From: RGIG1828 sp045536915
Lineage (GTDB): Bacteria; Bacillota; Clostridia; UMGS1810
Direction of reading: 5' to 3'
Assembly: GCA_045536915.1 (NCBI GenBank)
Contig: JAZSOL010000178.1
Coordinates: forward strand, 1 to 15,128
DNA length: 15,128 bases
How positions within the stretch are numbered: position 1 is the first letter of the stretch; every line of letters begins with the position of its first letter. The position numbers were made by a program, and so were the translations under genes. Under the pieces are notes generated by a model that had not been told where the DNA came from, made no database searches, and saw nothing but the letters and a program-made list of their open reading frames with translations. Below are positions 1 through 8,200 of the stretch, in pieces.

Positions 1-2534
1 TGGGTGGTATTGGTGGTGTCGGAGCCCAAATCCGATGCCCAGCGGTAGCCGGCATAATCAAGCACAAAGTTGCCGCAGTCGTAGTGAGAATGAGAATGCT
101 TTGTTCTGCCGCCGCAAGCGGAGAGCCAGAGTCCGTTTGCATCGGAAGAGCTCTGACGCATGGTAAAGAGCTCAACATTACGGAAATATGCATCCTTTGG
201 CATATTGGCTTCGCTTCCGGTCATTGGTCTGTACCACAGGAGCTCGTCAACACTTCCAAGCCCCTGACGGGAAAGCTGTTTGTTGTAAAGCGAAATGTTG
301 TCTAGTCTTTGGGCAAGCCAGTAAAGAACCGAACCGCTTAAGGAATATTCCACACAATCGCTGTAGTTATGAACGCCTGCAGGTCCGTCAACGTAGGTGT
401 AATACGATGCAACATTTGAAAATCCGCTCCGGTTGAAAAATCCGAAATCCGTACCAAAGGCTCTTTCGAGAGTGTCAATAACCTTTGCAATGTTATGCAC
501 CGGAGCATAGCGCGGACCTTCATACCAGGCACCGTCGGGGTAGAAGGTATCAATGCTTAAAGGAAGCGAATGTAAAATATCTTCAAGCAGGGCTTCAAGC
601 TCTGCATCACAGCCTTCATCGGTTCCGTAAACGCAGAGGAGCGCCTGAAGGAGCCCATAGTTTACTGCCGGATTCCAGTTTGATGTGTCATGAGTCCAGA
701 AGGAATTTTTGTCATAGGCACTTATTCCGGGTTCAAGGGCATTTGTTTTGAGTGCATTTATAATGATTTCCTTTTCTTCATCATCAAGATAGTCCTGCAA
801 AAGATCATATCCTGCCGCCACACCTTCACACATTGCACTCACGTCAAGGAAGTGCGAAGGATTCCAGTCCGGGAACCCGAGCTCACCCTCACCGCACACT
901 CTCATGAGAATTTGTGTTGCACGGTCGGCGTATTTTGCATCATCGGTCAGGCGGTAAGCAACACAAAGTGCCGTAATAAAGCCTGATGCCTTTGATGACA
1001 TGTTGAGAAGGCGAACTCCGTCAGGAATGTCATAATAGATATGATAAAACTCTTCGGGGGTGTTGTACCACTTTTTGGTGTCTATTGAATATTTGCAGAT
1101 GCGGTCAGCTTTGGCAATCACGTCTGCACACCATTTTTCCATATTTGCATCGGTTGCTCTTAAATTCTTTATTCTTTCAAGGTCAGATGCAGAGCACCAT
1201 ATATACGGATGAGTGCGCTCAGCACCAAGCATGGCTGAAAGCTCATAAGCATATGGCAAATCCGGTTCAGAGCCAATAAAGGTTACGGCTCTGCAAGTTG
1301 GCGCATTTGCTCCGTCCCACACAAACAGCTTTGCTCTGTATTGCCTTCCGTCTGCTCTTTCGGGAAGGGTAAGCTCCAGAGGAACACCGCTTGATGCGTC
1401 AAAGGAGAGATTCTGAGTATCAATTGCAATAAGCTCATCACCGTCATAGAGCGAAAGGTAGCAAACATAGCTTCCCTCATTTCCACCAAGACTTTCCGCA
1501 TATGCCGAAATCCTTCTGCCACCGTCGGAAAGTACGGGGCGGCAAAGGCTTATGCCGTCTTCCATGCTTCTGTCGGGGTAGATTGCAAAGTTATCAACCT
1601 CTGTGTCGAAGCTTTCATTGAGAGTGACAACATTCGAATCAATGCGGATTCTGAATGCCGACAAGTCCATGCAAAAATCTCCGGCAGTTGGAGTAGTGCG
1701 CTTTTTATAGGTGGTTATGGTATCATAATCAACTGTGCGGATATGCTCACCGTCAATATAGAGCGAAAAAGTGCCTGCTTTGGGGTCAATTCTCACAGCA
1801 AAGCGCTGTTTTTCGCCTTTGGCTATGGGGTAATCCGCAAGAGAAACTCTTTGCTGATAATCTTCAAAGCAGCTCATGCGGTTTCCGGCTATTGTAAAAA
1901 CGCAAAGGCGCTGATTGTTTTTTGATGATATAAGATGAAGCTCAAATCGTGACTTTGAAAAATTATTCATTTTAAGGTCAAAGCTGATTACGGATGGCAC
2001 GTTTATGCCGTTTTCCTCATCGGACTGAAAAAGGATGTTGGTGCCGCTTCCCTCAACATAGGTTCCCTTAAAATGAGCATATTTGTTGGATTCGTTGCCG
2101 TCTACCTTAACACTTCCGTTTTCGTCCATACTGCTCCAGGCAAACATTGTGCCGATTTTGGCATCAGAGCCAAGGAGAGAGCTTTCAAAATTTTCGTATG
2201 TAAAATGTTCTTTTTTTACTTTTATTTCATAAAGGTCTTCACCGTTTCCGTTGAGGTCGAGAATGTTGCCGTCTTCAACATAATATGAAGCAGGCGCTGA
2301 AAGTGCAGAGTCCTTATATATTTCAGCCTTTTCAGATTTTATTCCGAGCTCACTGCAAAGCTTTTCCGGGCTTAAGGTGGCAGATGAAACGTAGATGACC
2401 TTGTTTTCGTAGTCAACTGTGTGCACAAAATCATTGGGAAGTCCGTTTATTTCGGATGCCGCAAAGGAAATATGCGTGCATAAGGATGCAAGCAATGTGA
2501 GTATTAATATTAATGAAAGTAGTCTTTTCTTCAC
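1..2534 (-). CDS. Secreted heparinase II/III-like polysaccharide lyase, 3' end beyond the window
   Basis: The frame stays open from a GTG at 2534 to the left edge (about 844 codons). The start is set by CAGGAG eight bases upstream and by an immediate signal peptide (MKKRLL, hydrophobic core, cleavage near residue 27 after SFA). Residues about 80-290 look like a concanavalin-type jelly-roll (ends with VDNFAIY). Residues about 430-750 are the helical alginate-lyase/heparinase toroid, with SNWNP (Asn619) and GAWYEGPRY (Tyr676). The heparinase II C-terminal beta domain begins after it, with HSHSHYDCGNF (His815, His817) and WASDLG (Asp835). In the heparinase II family these positions correspond to the catalytic Tyr and His and to zinc ligands, so beta-elimination of a uronate-containing glycan outside the cell is expected. 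The substrate cannot be told. It is the last visible gene of the minus-strand cluster, 328 bases after its neighbour, and the C-terminal part including the last expected zinc His is off the edge. Confidence 0.88.
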   Translation of the reverse strand, partial: MKKRLLSLILILTLLASLCTHISFAASEINGLPNDFVHTVDYENKVIYVSSATLSPEKLCSELGIKSEKAEIYKDSALSAPASYYVEDGNILDLNGNGEDLYEIKVKKEHFTYENFESSLLGSDAKIGTMFAWSSMDENGSVKVDGNESNKYAHFKGTYVEGSGTNILFQSDEENGINVPSVISFDLKMNNFSKSRFELHLISSKNNQRLCVFTIAGNRMSCFEDYQQRVSLADYPIAKGEKQRFAVRIDPKAGTFSLYIDGEHIRTVDYDTITTYKKRTTPTAGDFCMDLSAFRIRIDSNVVTLNESFDTEVDNFAIYPDRSMEDGISLCRPVLSDGGRRISAYAESLGGNEGSYVCYLSLYDGDELIAIDTQNLSFDASSGVPLELTLPERADGRQYRAKLFVWDGANAPTCRAVTFIGSEPDLPYAYELSAMLGAERTHPYIWCSASDLERIKNLRATDANMEKWCADVIAKADRICKYSIDTKKWYNTPEEFYHIYYDIPDGVRLLNMSSKASGFITALCVAYRLTDDAKYADRATQILMRVCGEGELGFPDWNPSHFLDVSAMCEGVAAGYDLLQDYLDDEEKEIIINALKTNALEPGISAYDKNSFWTHDTSNWNPAVNYGLLQALLCVYGTDEGCDAELEALLEDILHSLPLSIDTFYPDGAWYEGPRYAPVHNIAKVIDTLERAFGTDFGFFNRSGFSNVASYYTYVDGPAGVHNYSDCVEYSLSGSVLYWLAQRLDNISLYNKQLSRQGLGSVDELLWYRPMTGSEANMPKDAYFRNVELFTMRQSSSDANGLWLSACGGRTKHSHSHYDCGNFVLDYAGYRWASDLGSDTTNTT

Positions 2535-2862
2535 AAAACCACTCCTGACATAAATTATTTTATATATTAGCAATACTAAACTAACGATATGCTGTAAAGC
2601 TTACGTTTTGGCTAAAAACTATCAGAATTTGACTTTTTTGCAAGCTGTAAATTTTGATTTAACGGGGTGTTTGAAAGCAAAATTGACACATTACTGCGCA
2701 GGGCACGGATTCATCCGTGCCGTAGTTTACGTTGAAACTTTAGTTTGCACGGAATGGATAAATCCATTCCCTACATCGTATCGATAGGATTTCGTCTTGC
2801 GAGTAAATTTTGATTTGTAGGGGCGTTTGGATATTTAAATCACATTAGCTTGTAGGGGCGAT
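2535..2862. other. 328-bp intergenic region rich in palindromic repeats
   Basis: No credible gene is seen here. The left third (2550-2660) is AT-rich leader for the GTG gene. A TTTACA box is present on the minus strand but is followed at 17 bases only by a weak TATTGC, so no promoter is called. The rest holds two 20-bp palindromes (2702-2721 and 2751-2770), a TTGTAGGGGCG fragment (2815-2825), and a longer TGTAGGGGCG copy that runs into the end of the upstream gene (2851-2871). The hairpins have no adjacent U-run and so are not typical intrinsic terminators. Confidence 0.7.
2695..2775 (-). repeat. Two-hairpin palindromic element (mosaic type)
   Basis: Read on the minus strand, the element starts TGTAGG at 2775. 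It has one 9-2-9 palindrome (arms GGAATGGAT/ATCCATTCC, 2751-2770), a 29-base spacer, and a second 9-2-9 palindrome (arms GGCACGGAT/ATCCGTGCC, 2702-2721), ending near CTGCG. The layout copies that of the element at 5151-5219: TGTAGG start, two 20-bp palindromes, a short spacer. Here the two palindromes have different arm sequences. This suggests a non-coding REP/MITE-like repeat family, probably dispersed in the genome, but copy number cannot be seen from one window. Confidence 0.6.
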
Positions 2863-2871
2863 TCACGAATC
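2851..2871. repeat. Partial TGTAGGGGCG repeat overlapping the 3' end of a gene
   Basis: These 21 bases are identical to 5151-5171, the left part of the full element. The copy stops in the middle of the palindrome. On the minus strand it supplies the last two codons (Asp, Ser) and the TGA stop of the tandem jelly-roll gene. A second shorter fragment, TTGTAGGGGCG, lies at 2815-2825 in the same orientation. Confidence 0.75.
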
Positions 2872-5091
2872 TATAACAATAACATAAGCATCCTGAGTTT
2901 CGTCTGCATCTGATGCTTCGAGCTCAACGGTTGCTGTTTTGCCGGGGGCAATGGTGTATTCTTTAAATGAAAGTCCCGTGAACACTCCGTCTTTGGAAGT
3001 GTACATTACAACCACGGGATTTAAGCTTTTGCCTGAATTATTTATAAGCTCACCCGTGAAGGTGATTTTGCCATTGTATTCAAAGGATGTGTCCGTAATG
3101 TCTATAACGTCTGCCGTGGTGGCAAATTGGCATTTTACCTCTTTGGGCAGTACAAGGCTTCCAACCGTTGCACCGGTCTTTATTCTGAGCTCATAGTCCG
3201 ATGCGGAAATAAGCTTTTGAGCGGGATATACGTTTATAACCGTGTTGTCGTCAGAATCAATCTCAACCTTTGATGCACCCGTAATGATGCCGTTTGCTTC
3301 AAACTCAAAATCTTCTGCTTTAAGCTTTGATGCAGATGAATCGAGCTTAAGAGCAACATATTCGGTGTCAAACTCAATCTGAGGGTTTCCGCTAGCATCC
3401 GTAAGGCTCTCAATTTTGGGAAGAGCTTTAAGCACATATGCCTTTGCGTTATCAAGGTATGCCACCTCTTGTTCTCTTTCGGGATTTTGGGTGAAGAAAT
3501 ATTCTATGCAAAGTCCGCGCACGCCGTTTCCGGCAGGGTTTGAGGTGTCAAATCTGCCGTTACTGCTGATGGTTGCCTCCTCGGGGTATTCCTCTCCCTG
3601 CTCACACACATACACCTCATAATCTCCGGATTCGGTGTTTAAAAAGATTCTGAAGCTGTACCACTCACCTTTGGTGAGGGTGTATATGTTGGCGTTAGCA
3701 TCAGTTCCAAATCCCTTGCGCACATATCCTGCAGGGGTTATGATGAAAAACGGAACTGCACCGTTGGCATACTTATCATCCCTCATGGAAATCTTCATGT
3801 TGTCTGACGGATTGAGGTTGGTATCCGTAGCGAGCATATAGTCAAATTCGCAGTAAAGCTCGCCCTTGAACACGCTGTTGCCGATCCAGTGATTTGAAAT
3901 ATAGTTGCCGTTCCAGTTGTTCTTTTCGTTTGCCCAGAGCGACTGCACTCCGTTGCCGTCAAGCTCGGCAAAGCTTTCAGCCTTCCATGCTGTGTCTGAC
4001 GTGTCGAAGGTGGAATTAAAGAGGTAATCCTCATAGCATTCCTCGCGGTTTAATTCAACATAATCCCCGGTGGTGAAGTTAAATGTCATCGGACTTGAAA
4101 GCACAGAGCCACCGAAATCAGCCCCTTCATGAATTGAAAATTCATAGTCCGAAAGTGGCAGAAGCCTTGATTCGGGGTAAACCTTAAGAGCACCGGAGTC
4201 GGTTGAATCAACCTCAACCTTTGATGCACCGGTTATTATGCCGTCTGCTGTAAAGCTCACGTCTTCGGGACTTACAGCACTTGTGTCGCCATCAAATTTC
4301 ACCTTTACATACCTTGACCTTACATCAAGCTCGCCTTCGTTGCCAAAAGCATCCGACACGCCCACAATTTCGGGCATGGGAGCAAGGCGATATACCTTCA
4401 CATTATCAAGATATGCAACGTCAAGCTCTCTTTCGGCATTGTTGGAATAAAAGCCTATAAAGGTAAGACCTCTTACACCGTTGGCGGCAGGGTTATTGGT
4501 GTCATATCTGCCACCGCTTGTGAAAAGTGGTTCGACGGTAAATTCATCACCTTTTTTTGCGGCATAAACTTCAAAATAGCCGGTGTCGGTGTTCAAAAAT
4601 ATTTTAAATGTGTGCCATTCATCTTTGGTTACGGTGTAATAGGTAAAATACTTATCATCGGTACCATATGTCATTTTGCGAACAAGTCCGGCAGGAGTGA
4701 TGCTGAAAAAGTCTATTGCCGCATCACCGTATTTATAATCTCTCATTCCGATTTTTGCCGCATTATCCGCTTTCAAATTAGTGCCACTTCTCAGCATATA
4801 GTCAAATTCAAAATACAGTTCACCTTTTTCAGCTCTGTCTACAGTCCAGTTTCTGGCACAGGATGCATTTGACCAGTTACCATAGTTATTGGCATGAAGA
4901 CCAAAACATCCTTCATCTGCATGATATGTGCCATTCCAGCCGGGGTCTTTATCATTAAAATTCTCGTTTAAAATATATGCCTGCATATAGTTTACATCAG
5001 ATGCATATGACAAAACGGGAACAAATAAAGTTACAAGAACACAAACTAATGTTATAATGCTGATTAGTTTTTTAGTTGCTTTCATTTTCAT
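2863..5091 (-). CDS. Secreted protein with two tandem jelly-roll + Ig-like units
   Basis: A 742-aa protein from ATG 5091 (ATG 5085 is an equally good start and gives 740 aa). The frame is open up to an ATG at 5166, but that stretch lies partly in a repeat and gives no signal-like sequence. Choosing 5091/5085 puts AAAGG just upstream and a signal peptide (KKLISIITL core, cleavage near YAS) at the N-terminus. Residues about 38-343 and 355-660 are two copies of one unit. Shared landmarks are GELY.EFDYML, F.ITPAG, FLNT.....EVY, NGVRGL, VAYLDN.K.Y, then an Ig-like part with GIITGASKVE and SDYE. Residues 661-742 form a further beta domain. No catalytic motif is seen, so a glycan-binding or scaffolding role outside the cell is inferred. 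The protein ends abruptly at IVIDS, where a repeat supplies the stop codon. Confidence 0.85.
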   Translation of the reverse strand: MKMKATKKLISIITLVCVLVTLFVPVLSYASDVNYMQAYILNENFNDKDPGWNGTYHADEGCFGLHANNYGNWSNASCARNWTVDRAEKGELYFEFDYMLRSGTNLKADNAAKIGMRDYKYGDAAIDFFSITPAGLVRKMTYGTDDKYFTYYTVTKDEWHTFKIFLNTDTGYFEVYAAKKGDEFTVEPLFTSGGRYDTNNPAANGVRGLTFIGFYSNNAERELDVAYLDNVKVYRLAPMPEIVGVSDAFGNEGELDVRSRYVKVKFDGDTSAVSPEDVSFTADGIITGASKVEVDSTDSGALKVYPESRLLPLSDYEFSIHEGADFGGSVLSSPMTFNFTTGDYVELNREECYEDYLFNSTFDTSDTAWKAESFAELDGNGVQSLWANEKNNWNGNYISNHWIGNSVFKGELYCEFDYMLATDTNLNPSDNMKISMRDDKYANGAVPFFIITPAGYVRKGFGTDANANIYTLTKGEWYSFRIFLNTESGDYEVYVCEQGEEYPEEATISSNGRFDTSNPAGNGVRGLCIEYFFTQNPEREQEVAYLDNAKAYVLKALPKIESLTDASGNPQIEFDTEYVALKLDSSASKLKAEDFEFEANGIITGASKVEIDSDDNTVINVYPAQKLISASDYELRIKTGATVGSLVLPKEVKCQFATTADVIDITDTSFEYNGKITFTGELINNSGKSLNPVVVMYTSKDGVFTGLSFKEYTIAPGKTATVELEASDADETQDAYVIVIDS

Positions 5092-5250
5092 TTTCCTTTC
5101 ATTAGATTTGAATTTATCGCTCTGTCTGACATAGAACAAATCACGATTAATGTAGGGGCGATTCACGAATCGCCCGTGTAATTTCGCACATTCCGGGCGA
5201 TTCGTGAGTCGCCCCTACAACGCACTAACCTTGTTTCATCTCTCTGATAA
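5092..5250. other. Intergenic spacer with palindromic repeat
   Basis: This 159-bp gap separates the large lyase gene (stop at 5251) from the tandem jelly-roll gene (start 5091). The 69-bp inverted repeat fills the middle. The only other recognisable item is a modest AAAGG ribosome binding site before 5091. No clear separate promoter is seen, so read-through from the upstream genes is possible. Confidence 0.6.
5151..5219. repeat. 69-bp inverted repeat of the TGTAGGGGCG family
   Basis: Two 26-base arms (5151-5176 and 5194-5219) are inverted with a single mismatch (5162/5208), around a 17-base centre. Each arm itself contains a 9-2-9 palindrome (arms GGGCGATTC/GAATCGCCC at 5156-5175, and a one-mismatch version at 5195-5214). 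It can therefore fold as one long hairpin or as two small ones. It lies 31 bases after the lyase stop and 59 bases before the next start. There is no coding capacity and no U-tract. A REP/MITE-like element that may protect or attenuate operon mRNA is inferred. Confidence 0.85.
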
Positions 5251-8200
5251 TCAAAATTTATAAGCCGCAATTTCAGTTACCGAGTTCCACATATTAACCG
5301 AGTTTCCAAAGCCTTCAAGTTTAACGTAGCGTACGGATTTTCCGATATGAGGTGAAAGCTCAACAGCATCGGTTGTTCCTGATGAACCGCCGTCAAAAAT
5401 GAGTTCCCAGTTTTCGCCGTCATTTGAAATCCAGAGTTTATATTTGCTTACTCTTACAGTACCGTTCATAAATGCAGTACCTATGTAGTCAATATCAACG
5501 CTCTTTCCGTAGTCAAGGCAAATCCACTGTCCGTTTCCTTCTGCTGACCATCTTGTGGAAAGATCGCCGTCTATTGCAAAGCCCTTGTGATTTTCGGGCT
5601 GAGGTTCTTCCGATACCTCAACACTTTTCGGAACAATACGGTAGGTTTCAATTGTTGACATATCAATATTGAATCCAACGTAATATATGTTATAAACCGA
5701 TGGATCTGCTTTTGAAATAACCTTAACAGCCGCCACATTTTCAATATCATTTACATCCTGATCAACCTCGGCATATGAATTATCGTCACACAATGCCGTT
5801 ATTGCCGGCACACTTGTTGCACCAAATGGGATTTTTACTGTGTAGAACTTGGTGTTTACATCAAAATCTTCCAATTTGGCACCGTCTGCATATATCATGG
5901 CAGGCTTCGGAAGTTTTATGAGTTCGCCCTCGGGAAGCTTCCAGTCGTCAAGAGCTGTTGTGTCAACAGGATTATTGGCAGCCGGGTCATCGAGAGGAAT
6001 AAACTTAACTGTTATATTTGCACTTTCTGAACCTTTGAATTTAAATCCGATTTTTCTGTAGTTAAGGAGTGTGTATTGCTGAGGAGGTGCAGTTTTCAAA
6101 ATATGCTTAGGTCCTGCCTCTGATGATACCCATTCAAAGGGAGCAGAGTCAACTTCAACCATCATCTTGATGCTCTTTCCGTTTTTGGTAAGAATTACGG
6201 TTTTGTTGTCCACAAAATCAAATTCGGTTGAAGCGCTTGTGTGCATCTGCCACCATACTTCATTGGAGCTTTCCGAGAACTTAATTTCATCACGAATAAC
6301 AACGCTTCTTCTGTCATCCGAAAGCTTAATACCCCTTCTTACGCTTTCAGCAAAGCCGGCATATGCATCAGAAAGCTCTGTTATTGCAAATGCGCCTTTA
6401 TCGTTTGTTTCAAAATCAGTTATTTTATCTTTTGAATACACATTCTGACCGATATTATCAAGACTCGGATTTATAATAATGCAGTTATGACCTTCGGGAG
6501 CAAGCTGATAATAACTCCATCTTGTTATCTCGTCGCCTTTGGCAATTTCATGATTACCCATTCCGTTGGAGTTATAGTCCTGCGGTCCCATATCATATGC
6601 AAAACGTTCGCCGAGCATATCCATAACAAAGGTTCCTGCATCAATATGAGCATGCCACTCGGAATCCCAGTTACCGCCGGAGTGCATTGAAATAAATGCA
6701 CCATAGTTATCTTCAAAATCTGCACGGAGGCTTACCGCTTCATCACCCTTCATATATGCATCGCGCGGAACAGTATATTCTCCTTCGTTTTCACAGTCAA
6801 CATAATATATAATATCTGCAACAGTGGGTTCAATCTTATTCACTTTCATGTCATAAAGCCTGATTTTTGCCCATGAAGGATTATTGAATCTTGATGAAAG
6901 ATAGAATGTACTGTTTATAGTATATTTTGTTGCACCGGCATTGTCATTATAATTGTTAGCTCCTCCGGGACCGCAAAGATTCATTGTGTATTCAGCAGTT
7001 TTGTTGAATGCAGGAGATAGAGTTACGCCAAAGTCAGTACCAAAAACATTAGAAAGTGTTACTGCCGTATCTGTCATATCACCTACAGTTGCACCCCAGT
7101 ACTGCGTACCCTCAATCCACGCGCCAACAGGATAAAAGCCTTTCATTGCACTTTCCATAAGTCTTAAGCCGTTTTCAATAAGGTCTCCGCATTTTTCCGG
7201 ATCTGTATTATAGAGAATGGATGCAACACTTATAACTCCGCCGTTGCACGTCGGGTTCCAGTTATTTGTTGCGGTTGCCCATGCATGGTCCTGAGATTTC
7301 ATAAGATGATATACGTCATATGAATAACCGAGGAAGAATTTCCAAAGAGCATCTTCTGTCATTTTTTTCTGCTTAGGTGTCCAGCAGTCATAGAGCCAGT
7401 CATAACCTTTTAAAATTGCCGTTGCCATTGTGGAAACATCAAGATAATGAATTCCCTGACCCCAGTCGGGATATGAGAAAGTGTGTTCCATTTCCTGCCA
7501 TACTCTGTCGGCATATTTTCTGTCACCTTTGAGAATATAGGCAAGAGAAAGCTGAGAAATTCTGGTATCTATCTGACCTGCAACAGGAAGAAGACGCAAT
7601 CCGTCTGCCTTGTTGTAGTCATAGGGCGGAAGAGTAATATCAAGATCTGCTTTTGCAATGAGCTCATCAGCCCATTTTGTTATGTATTCATCATTACCGT
7701 AAGCAGCTCTTATTTTCTGAATCTTTTCCGGAGTGAGAAGATATCCGGGATGAACTGATGAATCAATAGGTTTTATTTCTTCAGCAGTCGGACGGTCATA
7801 GATAAGAGCCGCGTTGACCTTAAGAAGATTATCCTTTCCAAGCTTAACACTCTTGTCACCTATAAGATAAAGTCCTGTATCAAAAGCGGTTACGGTTTTG
7901 CCTGCTTTAGCTGCCACTTCTTCAAGGCAAACGTATTCACCCGATGCAACAAAGCCAAGCTTTGAAGCCGCATCAGAGCTTATCATAAGCTTATCAGCTT
8001 CATAATACGGTTTTCTTTGTGCCTTTGATTTCTCACCACCGGAATATACCCACGCAGTCTGGGCGTGAACAGCGTCAAACTTTGCAAAAACCTCTTTAAT
8101 AAGTGCCTTTCCGATTATTCCGTTATAGAGCACAATATCTTCATTGAGAATACCCCGAACAACACCGGAATAATCAACATATCCCACGCCACCGTAGAGA

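Noticed and set aside
2590..2612. Catabolite-repression (cre)-like sequence TGTAAAGCTTACG
   Set aside because: It lacks the central CG and is one base short of the cre consensus, so it is not called.
2815..2871. Tandem TTGTAGGGGCG motifs as a possible CRISPR array
   Set aside because: There are only two unequal copies, no regular repeat-spacer pattern and no cas genes. They fit the dispersed palindromic repeat family better.
5092..5166. N-terminal extension of the tandem jelly-roll protein to ATG 5166
   Set aside because: It would start inside the palindromic repeat and put 25 polar residues before the signal peptide. ATG 5091/5085 has the ribosome binding site.
5151..5219. Intrinsic terminator for the lyase gene
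   Set aside because: The hairpin is strong but no U-run follows on the minus strand (it continues into TTAATCGTG).
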